From the NCBI GenBank assembly GCA_009774625.1, contig VSOB01000026.1, forward strand, positions 1-41,941: a stretch of DNA of 41,941 bases. Direction: 5' to 3'. Below, one piece after another: positions 25,663 through 33,881 of this stretch. The notes beneath the pieces are model-generated. The model made no database searches, had not been told where the DNA came from, and saw only the letters and a list, made by a program, of their open reading frames with translations. Numbering within the stretch: the first letter of the stretch is position 1; each line of letters begins with the position of its first letter. The position numbers and the translations under genes were made by a program. The stretch comes from Lachnospiraceae bacterium (GTDB lineage Bacteria; Bacillota; Clostridia; Lachnospirales; Lachnospiraceae).

Positions 25663-26133
25663 TCACTGAACTTCCTTTCCTTCCCGATCCCAGAAAGCAA
25701 GAATCTCTCTCATTTTAATCAACAGCTCCAGAAAGATACCGTTTCTCACTCCCTCCGACCAAAGTGTGGCCTTTGTCATACCTTTCAGAATATATTTGGA
25801 AAGAATTCCCCAAAGCCCGCCCATCTCTTTGATGGTAGCGTTCTGAATGAAGCGATGCTCATCCGCCGTTGTACGGATCCTGTTTCTGGAATATACATAT
25901 ACATAATTGCGGTCAATCAGACTGCTGGCCTGGGCCGTCTTTACAAAATTCATCAATGTAGCGTCATAGACCGGAAAGGTAATCGAGTTTTTTTCCACAC
26001 CCTCTCCCTGAAAAGCCGCCGAAACCGCATTTCCTTTGTGTGTTTCCAGCCATGGTATATAGGGCATCAGACTTTCCGCATCCGGCTTATAATAAGCAAC
26101 TATTTCTTCCACGCTCAGTTTATCACTATCCAT
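25663..26133 (-). CDS. Conserved hypothetical protein upstream of TetR
   Basis: I do not recognise this 156-aa protein. It is soluble, with no signal or TM segment, and mixed alpha/beta in appearance. Features are YIPWLETHKGNAVS near residue 25, ITFPVYDATLMNFVKTAQ in the middle, and a helical C-terminal third (GLWGILSKYILKGMTKATLW, then FLELLIKMREIL). The ATG at 26133 is chosen over an in-frame TTG at 26145 because GGAG precedes it by 6 bp. It is the first gene behind a good promoter and is followed 20 bp later by the TetR gene, a common pairing of a regulator with a small gene it controls. Confidence 0.75.
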   Translation of the reverse strand: MDSDKLSVEEIVAYYKPDAESLMPYIPWLETHKGNAVSAAFQGEGVEKNSITFPVYDATLMNFVKTAQASSLIDRNYVYVYSRNRIRTTADEHRFIQNATIKEMGGLWGILSKYILKGMTKATLWSEGVRNGIFLELLIKMREILAFWDREGKEVQ

Positions 26134-26179
26134 ACTCTGCTCCAATCCTTCGTATCTTTTTATGACATGCTTGTCTTTA

Positions 26180-26208
26180 ATCTTATCATATTTTCACACC
26201 ATGTACAA
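26180..26208 (-). promoter_or_regulatory. Promoter of the unknown gene-TetR-purL unit
   Basis: A -35 TTGTAC (26203-26208), a 17-bp spacer and a -10 TAAGAT (26180-26185) with an extended TG one base before it. Confidence 0.7.
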
Positions 26209-26232
26209 ATATCTTTAAAAATTTTTTCGTTA

Positions 26233-26261
26233 TTGTACATTTCCCGTTTTTCCGGTATACT
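26233..26261 (+). promoter_or_regulatory. Promoter of the 669-aa cNMP-like gene
   Basis: A -35 TTGTAC (26233-26238), a 17-bp spacer and a -10 TATACT (26256-26261). It is divergent from the promoter at 26180-26208. The two -35 boxes are part of a perfect inverted repeat ATGTACAA/TTGTACAT (26201-26208 and 26233-26240). Confidence 0.75.
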
Positions 26262-26282
26262 GTAATATAGTGATTCTGTTCC

Positions 26283-26364
26283 GCCGCATAATGCATACCG
26301 GAAACAGGAAATGCGGCGCCCGGTCTGACTGAGCCGGGAGTTAAAATATATGACACTCATGTCA
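26283..26364 (+). promoter_or_regulatory. Structured 5' leader with three hairpins
   Basis: The leader holds three inverted repeats in a row: GCCGCAT/ATGCGGC (26283-26289, 26311-26317), CCCGG/CCGGG (26319-26323, 26334-26338) and TGACA/TGTCA (26351-26355, 26360-26364). The last hairpin ends one base before the AGGAGG ribosome site (26366-26371). No known riboswitch class is recognised. Confidence 0.55.
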
Positions 26365-26375
26365 CAGGAGGATTT

Positions 26376-28385
26376 ATGGCCATTACAAAAATAGAAAACG
26401 GACAATTTGTCTGTCAGGCAGGAGATGCGTTAACAGAACTTTATGTCATCGGCGAAGGAAATGTCCGCGCCGTCTTTCCCGGCGGGGGACTGATGCTGCG
26501 CAAAGGAGATATCATTGGTATCCAGGATATCAAATCCGGCGTCCATTCCTGCACTTATATTGCCGCCACGGATGCGGCACTGGTTCCTTACCCCTATAAT
26601 GGACTGGAACAGCTTCTGGCTCTGTTTCAGAGTAAGCCCAATGTAATGCATCTCTTTTTCACATCCAGCGCCCGCTTTTCCAGCTCTCTGCTGAAATACT
26701 GCGCACAGGTTGACCGGAAAGAACCGGGAGAATATGTATTGGATGCCAAAGAGCCCACTACTGTCTATCAGCGTGCCGAAGCATATCAGAAGCTGGCTGC
26801 TGCCGGGGAAAATCCGGACCCGGAGAAAAATCAGAGCGGAGAGAATACACAGTCTCCCGATGACGGCATTCCCTATGACCGGGTGATTCCGCCGGCAAAG
26901 GAGGACCCCGTCGCCAGAAAATCCGCCGCTGACAAAGCCAGCGAAGAAGCCAGGTTACGGGCCGGGGAAAAAGAAGCCGCAGAAAAGGCTGCCGCTGTCA
27001 TGGGGACTTCGGAAATCCCTCCGGAACTGGAACACGCCCTCTCCGTCATCCTTTCCTTCAGTGAATGCGACGAAGCATTGGCACAGCGTTTTTCGGAAGA
27101 GGTTGCCGCCTATAAGGCCATGCCGGACAAAGACGGTACCGACGACGCCGACAGAAGATTCCGTCTGTCACTTACCAATGATTTCTATAAACTGTATAGA
27201 AAAGTATTTGAAATGAGCATCAACGAAACCAATCTGCCGGCTCCGGTCAGATTATTTCTGAATTTCGGTTTCGTAGATGCCGAACTGGCAGGCATCGGCA
27301 ATTCGGCCTACCTGCTTTCTATCCTGGATACGTTCGGCGGTGATGTGGAAAACGGAGTCTATACCTTTTATGAATGGCTTATGGCCATCTATCGGGGCGA
27401 AAAAGAGCCGTCCCGCAATGAATTTGATATGGATTATCCCGCCTACCTCCGGGATCAGAAAAAGAATGGCAAAATCAACGAGCAGCAGGAAAAACAACTG
27501 GCAGACTCCCTTGTGGACAAGGTGCGTTTTGAGTTGGAAAATGTTTTCCCTGTTGTAAATAAAATGACCTTTGGACGTATCTCCACATTTTGTCCTCTCT
27601 TATCCGCCCATAATCTGCTCAAACCGCTGCATGCTTCTCTTGTAACGCCTGCTCAGATTATGAAAGAACTGAACGCTATCAGAGAACTGGATTTCTCTGC
27701 CTTTTACCGGGAAAGCACCTATAACAACGAAGAATACGGCATTGTCAGGGAATACATCCAGGTGGAGATTCTGCCCGATTTTATTCTGATGCCAAATGCA
27801 GGTATCCGGGGCGCTATGTGGCAGGAAATCGAAGGGAAACGCCGTATGACACCGTCCCGCATGATGCTGTCTGTGATCGGTCTGGAAAACCTGTCTCAGC
27901 TTTTGACCCGTATGATAGGCGAGTTCCGCTGGGAAATGTGCAAACGGGTACAGGGCGCCCGCTGGAACGATGTGTCCGAGCCGTCCCTGACAAGCCAGTA
28001 TACCGATTATATCCAGTTCTATAAGAAAAACCGGGAGTTGTCCCCGGATGCAAAAGAAAAGTTGCGTCTGAGCCTGCAGAGGGCCAAAAACAGCGTCAAG
28101 GAAATGTTTGTCAGAGACTATATGCTCTGGATTTCCTATGAAGGCAACGGCTCTCCCCGTCTGAACAAGGTGGCCCGCCCGATTTTATTTGCCTACTGTC
28201 CGTTTTCCAGCCCTATCCGGCAGAATCTGGTACAGCATCCTCTGTATATGGAAATGGTCAGCCGCTATAAGCTGCTGCTGACTCAGAAGCTGCATCATAT
28301 GGATATGCTGAAAAACAAGCTGGAAAAAAATTTCGGAACCGTTCCGGACGAAATTCTGGCACAAATAGAATTCCTGAAAAGCTGA
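26376..28385 (+). CDS. Large protein with degenerate cNMP-binding-like domain
   Basis: I recognise only the N-terminus of this 669-aa protein. Residues about 5-95 have the beta-roll pattern of cyclic-nucleotide-binding domains (AGDALTELYVIGEGNVRAVFP, then GDIIGIQDI). The phosphate-binding cassette lacks the usual GE...RxA residues, so ordinary cAMP binding is doubtful. Residues about 145-215 are a low-complexity charged linker rich in Ala, Glu and Lys. Residues 215-669 are largely helical with conserved-looking aromatic patches (NLPAPVRLFLNFGFVD; YTFYEWLMAIYRGEKEPS; FILMPNAGIRGAMWQEIEGK; ARPILFAYCPFSSPIRQN), with no catalytic motif, signal or TM that I can name. The ATG follows AGGAGG at 4 bp. 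It is a single-gene transcript with its own promoter, structured leader and terminator, divergent from the TetR unit. A sensory or signalling role is only suggested by the N-terminal fold. Confidence 0.85.
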   Translation: MAITKIENGQFVCQAGDALTELYVIGEGNVRAVFPGGGLMLRKGDIIGIQDIKSGVHSCTYIAATDAALVPYPYNGLEQLLALFQSKPNVMHLFFTSSARFSSSLLKYCAQVDRKEPGEYVLDAKEPTTVYQRAEAYQKLAAAGENPDPEKNQSGENTQSPDDGIPYDRVIPPAKEDPVARKSAADKASEEARLRAGEKEAAEKAAAVMGTSEIPPELEHALSVILSFSECDEALAQRFSEEVAAYKAMPDKDGTDDADRRFRLSLTNDFYKLYRKVFEMSINETNLPAPVRLFLNFGFVDAELAGIGNSAYLLSILDTFGGDVENGVYTFYEWLMAIYRGEKEPSRNEFDMDYPAYLRDQKKNGKINEQQEKQLADSLVDKVRFELENVFPVVNKMTFGRISTFCPLLSAHNLLKPLHASLVTPAQIMKELNAIRELDFSAFYRESTYNNEEYGIVREYIQVEILPDFILMPNAGIRGAMWQEIEGKRRMTPSRMMLSVIGLENLSQLLTRMIGEFRWEMCKRVQGARWNDVSEPSLTSQYTDYIQFYKKNRELSPDAKEKLRLSLQRAKNSVKEMFVRDYMLWISYEGNGSPRLNKVARPILFAYCPFSSPIRQNLVQHPLYMEMVSRYKLLLTQKLHHMDMLKNKLEKNFGTVPDEILAQIEFLKS

Positions 28386-28402
28386 GCTTTTCAGGAATTT
28401 TT
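28371..28402 (+). terminator. Terminator built into the last codons
   Basis: TTCCTGAAAA (28371-28380) pairs perfectly with TTTTCAGGAA (28388-28397) around loop GCTGAGC, followed by TTTTTA. The left arm encodes the last residues FLKS of the cNMP-like protein and the stop codon lies in the loop. Confidence 0.9.
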
Positions 28403-28500
28403 ATGTTCCACATATGCTTCAAACAATCAGAAGGTTTCCTTTAAATCCTCTGCGGACATAAGAAAGGCCCTTTTTCCCGCAGCCCCATCTTTGCTGTCAC

Positions 28501-29859
28501 TTATCTGGCCGCCTTTGCCTTATCAGTAGGCCGCACCATCACAAGTGAGATCACAAGAGAAATGATGTACAAAACAATCGTGGCATATAATACAAACTGA
28601 TATCCGGTGGGATTCACATGAAGGATCTCAACAGAACCGTCTGCCAGTGCATGCTCCAGTTCCACTTCTGTACCAAATGTATTGACGATCCAGGTAGCCA
28701 TCTGGTTGCCTGTCAGCCCGGCAAATCCCCAGGCGGATAATGTAATACCGTGGATGGCGCTGATGTTGCCCATACCGTAATGATCCGAAAGCAGTGTGGG
28801 GACATTGGAAAAACCGCCGCCGTAACCTGCATTGACCACAAAAATCAGCCCCAGCACCAGGGCAACCAGAAGATAATTGCCTTCGCCGTTCTTAATGCCG
28901 TTTGTTACCAGTACAATGCCCGTAAACGCAATGGAAAGTATAAATATAATCTTATAGATCGTATTTCTGTCTTTCATGGTGTCCGCCCATGCAGAAAACC
29001 CAAGACGTCCGCCCGCATTGAATATAGCGGAAATTGTAGCAATCATGCCTGCCGCACTGGCCAGGCCGATACATTTTACGATCATCTTTTCCTGTGAAAT
29101 CAGTGCAAGGCCGCAGGTAATATTGATATAGAACATCAGCCAGATACCTATGTAATTGGCAATGGGCTTGGACTTTATAACGTCCAGTGCACCCTGCCCC
29201 TTTTCCTGCTTCTGAGGCTCATGCCAGCCGTCCGGTTTTTTCAGAAGCAGATGGCCTGCAAACATCATAATGAAATAAACAACAGCCAGAATCAGAAACA
29301 TCTTATAGATGCCGCCCTCTCCCAGATTGTCCAGCATCGTCTGCATAATCGGGCTTGCAATCGCCTTTGCAGCGCCGAATCCGGCAACGGCCAGACCGGT
29401 AGCCAGGCCCTTTCTGTCCTCAAACCAAAGCATCAGTGTCTTAACAGGGGACAGATATCCGGTGCCCAGGCCGATTCCCATCAGGAATCCGTAGCACAGA
29501 TAAATCCCGATCAGCGACAGCATACTTCCCTGATGCATACCCCCATAATAGATAAAAAAGCCGGTGCCGGCCATGCCCAGTGAAAAGCAGATGGCTGCCA
29601 GCAGCGAAGATTTGTGGATGTCCTTCTCCACAACATTGCCCAGAAATGCCGCCGACATCCCCAAGAAAAAGATGGCAAAGCTGAATGCCCACTCGGTAGC
29701 TCCTTTGGAAAATCCGATGTAATCGGCGATTTCCTGGCTGAAAATGGACCAGCAGTACACGGTTCCGATGCTGCAGTGCAGCAGCAGTGCGGGGATCGCG
29801 GCACGGAACCATTTGTTGCTGCGCCATCCCCCGGTGTTCTTCTTAACTTGTTCTCCCAT
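28501..29859 (-). CDS. OFA-family MFS transporter
   Basis: Twelve-TM major facilitator of the oxalate/formate antiporter (OFA) family, 452 aa. Family features are the N-terminal AAIPALLLHCSIGTVYCWSIF, GYGFLMGIG-like YLCYGFLMGIGLGTGY, and the loop WFEDRKGLATGLAVAGFGAAKAI between TM4 and TM5. The second half has NAGYGGGFSNVPTLLSDHYG. These proteins exchange small monocarboxylates or dicarboxylates; the substrate cannot be deduced. It stands 54 bp downstream of the ABC permease on the same strand, with no clear terminator between, so read-through is possible. It carries its own GGAAGTATGAGAA-type ribosome region. Confidence 0.9.
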   Translation of the reverse strand: MGEQVKKNTGGWRSNKWFRAAIPALLLHCSIGTVYCWSIFSQEIADYIGFSKGATEWAFSFAIFFLGMSAAFLGNVVEKDIHKSSLLAAICFSLGMAGTGFFIYYGGMHQGSMLSLIGIYLCYGFLMGIGLGTGYLSPVKTLMLWFEDRKGLATGLAVAGFGAAKAIASPIMQTMLDNLGEGGIYKMFLILAVVYFIMMFAGHLLLKKPDGWHEPQKQEKGQGALDVIKSKPIANYIGIWLMFYINITCGLALISQEKMIVKCIGLASAAGMIATISAIFNAGGRLGFSAWADTMKDRNTIYKIIFILSIAFTGIVLVTNGIKNGEGNYLLVALVLGLIFVVNAGYGGGFSNVPTLLSDHYGMGNISAIHGITLSAWGFAGLTGNQMATWIVNTFGTEVELEHALADGSVEILHVNPTGYQFVLYATIVLYIISLVISLVMVRPTDKAKAAR

Positions 29860-29913
29860 TTCTCATACTTCCTTTGTATTTTTTTGTTATTATACACCAT
29901 TCAATTTCAGGTT

Positions 29914-31263
29914 TCAACCCCTGCGGATGGCCGCCAGAGGGCTCAGGCGCATCGCCCGCAGCGCCGGGAAAAAGCCCGCCGTCATTCCTACAAATACAGC
30001 AAAGAGAACAGAAGCACCCGCCAGCCACGCCGGTATATAGGACAGTCCCATTTCCATCCCCATACCGGCCACTACCCGGTTGATCACCAGGGAAATCAGA
30101 TAACTGAACAGAAGGCCGAGAATACCGCCAATCAGCCCGATAAAGCCTGCCTCCATCAGAAACAGCGTCCGGATGTCTCTCATATCACACCCGATTACCT
30201 TCATCACGCCGATCTCCTTTGTCCGCTCATAAATGGACATCATCATCGTATTGGTAATGCCGATGGCCGCAACGACCAGGGAAACGGCCCCGATACCGCC
30301 CAGTACAGCCTGGATATAGCCATACTGTTTCTTAGTGGAATCCACCCATTCCGTATTGCTATAGGTCTGGTATCCCATATCCGTAATCCACTTCTGCACT
30401 TCGGCCACATATTCCATATCGTCCACTTCCACATAAATCTCATTATAGTAGAACTGCTTATAGGGCTTGCCGGAAGCTGTGGAAGGCTGCCCCGGGATGA
30501 TCTTTCCTTTGAAGATCCGTTTCAGATGGGCTTCCAGTGGTACAATATTGCAGTAGACATACCAGCTATAGGAATTGTAAGTATCCAAGCCACCCTCTGC
30601 CAGACCGGCATAATTGGCCAGATATTTTTTCGGCGGTTTAACGCTCTGCCCTCCGTTTTCGGGATTTCCCTGGGAATTGTAATAACTTTCCATGTCATAG
30701 ATCAGAAAAATGGCATCTTTTTCAAAATCAATATCCGGTATGACGCCGTCCGACCAGAATCCGGATCCGGTCTTGCTGTTCATAAATCCGGCAAGCACCT
30801 GATTTCCATACAGAAAAGCCAGTTCATCCTCCGAAACCGGTATCTCTCCTGATGCCAGCGGGATCTCCATCTGCTCCAGAGCTTCACCGCTCATTCCCCG
30901 GATCTCCAACTGATTTTCATATGCGCCGCATTTTGCAATTACCGATATGGAAAGCACCGGGGAAACCAGTTCCACATGAGGATTGGCTTTCAGTGTTTCC
31001 ACCAAAGTATCATCCAGACGCTTTGGCTCCTTATCCGTACTGTCACCTTCCATATAACTGTTGGCTTCCCTCACTTCAATGGAAGTCAGACCGCCGTTTT
31101 CCTCAATGGTTGCCATTGTGGAACGGTTCAGTCCCAGGCCAAGCGAAACCATAACCACAATAGAAGCCGTTCCAATGACCACCCCCAGCACTGTCAGTAT
31201 GGTACGCACTTTCCGCTTCCAGAGACTGGCCATGCTCATAAACAAAAGATCGCCAAACCGCAT
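29914..31263 (-). CDS. FtsX/MacB-like ABC transporter permease
   Basis: Membrane subunit of a type VII (MacB/LolCDE-like) ABC system, 449 aa. One N-terminal TM follows the amphipathic MSMASLWKRKVRTILTVLGV start (about residues 16-42). A large extracytoplasmic domain of about 265 residues comes next, then three C-terminal TMs with the FtsX-domain features SLVVAAIGITNTMMMSIYER and KEIGVMKVIGCDMRDIRTLF. It starts one base after the stop of the 569-aa secreted protein. Such systems transmit ATP-driven conformational change to extracytoplasmic partners rather than pumping through a channel. The accompanying COG1361-like protein and the divergent lipoprotein are the obvious partner candidates (inference). 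Confidence 0.92.
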   Translation of the reverse strand: MRFGDLLFMSMASLWKRKVRTILTVLGVVIGTASIVVMVSLGLGLNRSTMATIEENGGLTSIEVREANSYMEGDSTDKEPKRLDDTLVETLKANPHVELVSPVLSISVIAKCGAYENQLEIRGMSGEALEQMEIPLASGEIPVSEDELAFLYGNQVLAGFMNSKTGSGFWSDGVIPDIDFEKDAIFLIYDMESYYNSQGNPENGGQSVKPPKKYLANYAGLAEGGLDTYNSYSWYVYCNIVPLEAHLKRIFKGKIIPGQPSTASGKPYKQFYYNEIYVEVDDMEYVAEVQKWITDMGYQTYSNTEWVDSTKKQYGYIQAVLGGIGAVSLVVAAIGITNTMMMSIYERTKEIGVMKVIGCDMRDIRTLFLMEAGFIGLIGGILGLLFSYLISLVINRVVAGMGMEMGLSYIPAWLAGASVLFAVFVGMTAGFFPALRAMRLSPLAAIRRG

Positions 31264-31264
31264 G

Positions 31265-32974
31265 CTATTCTCCCTTATCCTGCTTTTCGTCCTGCAGCAG
31301 ATCCTCCAGATCCTCCGCCAGCTCTTTCTGTGCCTTTCGTTTCTTTCTCTGTCTGATCACCAGTACAATAACAAGCGCCGCTGCAAAAACCGCTGCAAGT
31401 ATCACTGCGGGAATGACCGGAAAACCGCCGCCCTCCTCTTCCTCCATAAATTCCTCCTGCATATAGGACGGATCCTCCATTATCTCCTCTTCCACCCAGA
31501 GCGGAATCTGCGTTTCCACCTCTGTCACTTCTCCGGCATCGTTTTCATAGGAAATAATGGTCCGAATCGTCCCATCCCCTGTGGTAGCCGCCTGGCCGGT
31601 CAGCATGGTGTCCACATTTCCCGTTGCACCTGATTCCATCTTTCCCACATAGCAGTCTCCGCCGGATACCGAGTCATCCTCAAAACGGACCTTCACATTA
31701 TATAATGTAGTCTTACCCGTATTGTATATGCTGAACATGACATTGGCCTGCCCGCCTACCGTAACGGACTCCGGCAGCACCTCTGCCGTACTGTATTCCA
31801 CTCTGGAAAGCTGCTTCACCGGAACCGACAGGCTTGTCATATTTTCATAAGGATTGTACTCACTGTCCTCATATTTCATTGTCATATCAATGGCATAGGG
31901 TTTCTGTACCAGATCCGCTTTGGCTGTCATCTCGATCTGAAGTTTTGTTTCTCCCCCGGAAGGAATCGAAGGCACATAGATGGTATTGGAGCCGGAAGTG
32001 GGAAGAAATGATGCATACAATGTCTTATCATCCTCTCCTTCTTCCGCTGCCTTCAAATCAAACTCAATATTGGAGACTGCCGTCCTGGCAGATGTGTTTT
32101 TCACATGTATGGTCAGCATAAAAGTACTGCCCGCATACACCTCCGCCGGCTCTGTTTCAAATCCGGTTACAATGATCCTGGGTGTGGATCTCTTGTCATC
32201 CTCCTCTTCCTCATCAATGGAACCGCTGTCCTCTTTGCCGATTACTTTAATATATGTGGAAAGCTGAGCTTTTTCCGGCTTTCCTTCCCGCTCATACACG
32301 ATATCAAAATCCAGCTTATAATACCCTGTCAGCACATCCTGCCTGGTGGCAAGGGCATATCTTACCTCACCGTGATTGGCATAGGCTTCTTCCATCGTAT
32401 GACTGCCGGGAATCTGAGCAATCTCCTCCGCATAGCCGGTACGGCTGATCTCAAAAGGCCACTCCTTTACTGTATTGGAAATCACCGGCGTCACGATCAC
32501 ATTGGTCAGCGTTTCTTCTCCCAGATTGAGAATCGGAAGAATCAGTACCACGCCTTCTCCGTATTTTGCCACAGGAGAATCATATAAGTTGCCCACAGCC
32601 AGATAATCTATCGTAGACTGCGGCCGCAGGGACAGACACTTCTCCACATAGGCGTCCATCAGCGCCTTGGTTTCCGACACATGGACGTCCACCTGGGATC
32701 TGGTAATGTCATCCGTGCCTGCTATGTAATTTCTGCCGTCATTGCATATCTTTTCCAGATTTTTCAGTTGTTCTTCATCCAGCTCATCTCCATTGACCAG
32801 TTTCAGATTCTTATAATAAGCAGACAGACGATTGACCGCATCTGCAATCTCATCATCGCTGGCCTCATCCGAATAGACATCATCCTCATCCCGGTCAGCA
32901 TATACCGTCATCTGCGGCGCTGCCAGCAGCAGGCACAGCAATAAAATCCCCATTCTCCGCTTCCATGTTTTCAT
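31265..32974 (-). CDS. Secreted COG1361/CARDB-like protein with C-terminal TM
   Basis: Membrane-anchored extracytoplasmic protein, 569 aa. A cleavable signal peptide is evident (RRMGILLLCLLLAAPQMTVYA, cut near residue 26-27). An acidic helical region follows, then several Ig-like/CARDB-type beta domains: one from about residue 125, a second beginning PRIIVTGFETEPAEVYAGS (about 270), and a third with VLPESVTVGGQANVMFSIYN (about 410). One TM (about 525-547) ends in a Lys/Arg-rich and then acidic cytoplasmic tail. It is wedged between the ATPase (ATGA overlap) and the permease, occupying the place where MacA-type adaptors sit in Gram-negative systems, but it is not related in sequence to MacA. 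Its role is unknown. Confidence 0.85.
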   Translation of the reverse strand: MKTWKRRMGILLLCLLLAAPQMTVYADRDEDDVYSDEASDDEIADAVNRLSAYYKNLKLVNGDELDEEQLKNLEKICNDGRNYIAGTDDITRSQVDVHVSETKALMDAYVEKCLSLRPQSTIDYLAVGNLYDSPVAKYGEGVVLILPILNLGEETLTNVIVTPVISNTVKEWPFEISRTGYAEEIAQIPGSHTMEEAYANHGEVRYALATRQDVLTGYYKLDFDIVYEREGKPEKAQLSTYIKVIGKEDSGSIDEEEEDDKRSTPRIIVTGFETEPAEVYAGSTFMLTIHVKNTSARTAVSNIEFDLKAAEEGEDDKTLYASFLPTSGSNTIYVPSIPSGGETKLQIEMTAKADLVQKPYAIDMTMKYEDSEYNPYENMTSLSVPVKQLSRVEYSTAEVLPESVTVGGQANVMFSIYNTGKTTLYNVKVRFEDDSVSGGDCYVGKMESGATGNVDTMLTGQAATTGDGTIRTIISYENDAGEVTEVETQIPLWVEEEIMEDPSYMQEEFMEEEEGGGFPVIPAVILAAVFAAALVIVLVIRQRKKRKAQKELAEDLEDLLQDEKQDKGE

Positions 32975-33684
32975 CCCGTTTCTCTCCCCGTCTGTTCTTC
33001 TATTTTTATAATTTTCCCGTCCCGGATGTGAAATATGCGGTCGGCAAAACCTGCCAGTTCATTGTCATGAGTGACCATAATCAATGTCTGCCGCTTCTCC
33101 CGGACCACCCGCTGCATCAGCTCCATTACCTCCCGTGAGGTCCGGGAGTCCAGATTGCCGGTAGGTTCGTCGGCAAAGATAATCTCCGGCTCCACCACAA
33201 GGGCGCGGGCCACTCCCACCCGCTGCTGCTGACCGCCTGACATCTGTGTCGGTTTATGCTTTTTGTACTTGCCAAGCCCCACCATGTCCAGCATCGCTTC
33301 TGCCTTTTTCGTCCGCTTCTTCCGCTCCATCCCCTGAAAAGTCAGCGGCAGCGCCACATTCTCCACTGCGTTCATTGTATCCATCAGATTAAAAGACTGG
33401 AAAATAAAACCGATATGGGCCTGCCGGAACCGGACCAGTTCATTTTCATTTTTCCGCTCCATATGCTCCCCGGCAATGACAATTTCCCCTTTGGTAGGTT
33501 TTTCCAGCCCTGCCAGCATATTCAAAAGAGTGGATTTTCCCGACCCGGAGGCGCCCACAATAGAGCAGAACTCTCCCCTTCGTATAGCAAACTCCACACC
33601 GTTTAAAGCACGCACCTTTGTCTCGCCCACTCTGTATATTTTATATAAATCTTTTACCGTAATTACATTGGCGGTATTTCTCAT
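32971..33684 (-). CDS. MacB/LolD-type ABC transporter ATPase
   Basis: Cytoplasmic ATPase of the three-gene ABC system, 237 aa. Walker A is GASGSGKST (44-52), the signature is MSGGQQQRVGVARAL, Walker B is IIFADEPTGNLDS, and the H-loop histidine lies in LIMVTHDNELA. The GNLDS after the Walker B and the overall length are typical of the MacB/LolD/FtsE class. The ATG at 33684 is chosen over an in-frame TTG at 33705 because AAGGAG lies between them. It is the first gene of the ABC operon and is divergent from a lipoprotein gene. Confidence 0.95.
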   Translation of the reverse strand: MRNTANVITVKDLYKIYRVGETKVRALNGVEFAIRRGEFCSIVGASGSGKSTLLNMLAGLEKPTKGEIVIAGEHMERKNENELVRFRQAHIGFIFQSFNLMDTMNAVENVALPLTFQGMERKKRTKKAEAMLDMVGLGKYKKHKPTQMSGGQQQRVGVARALVVEPEIIFADEPTGNLDSRTSREVMELMQRVVREKRQTLIMVTHDNELAGFADRIFHIRDGKIIKIEEQTGRETG

Positions 33685-33712
33685 TCCTGATCTGCTCCTT
33701 GTCAACGTGAAC

Positions 33713-33752
33713 AGTATACCATATTCTTATGTCATTAGGTTTTTCCAAACCT
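33713..33752 (-). promoter_or_regulatory. Promoter and dyad of the ABC operon
   Basis: An extended -10 TGGTATACT includes TATACT at 33713-33718; no good -35 is seen. At the -35 position lies a perfect dyad AGGTTT-N4-AAACCT (33737-33752), which could be a binding site for a regulator of this operon. Confidence 0.5.
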
Positions 33753-33802
33753 TAATTTTTCATTAAATTTTTTTCATATCCTGTTACCCTCCGGTCATGA
33801 CA

Positions 33803-33811
33803 TGCTATACT
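33803..33811 (+). promoter_or_regulatory. Extended -10 promoter of the lipoprotein gene
   Basis: TGCTATACT gives TATACT at 33806-33811 with the TG extension; the -35 region is poor. It faces away from the ABC operon promoter about 85 bp upstream. Confidence 0.55.
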
Positions 33812-33881
33812 ATATCATTAACGTGATTTGGATGTGAACAGCATCCGGATCCCAATGAAAATAGGAAAAGGGGAAACTATT

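Noticed and set aside
28441..28500. Candidate terminator for the OFA transporter (CTGCGG/CCGCAG)
   Set aside because: The arms pair and enclose a second palindrome, but no T-run follows on the minus strand. It is too uncertain to list as a terminator.
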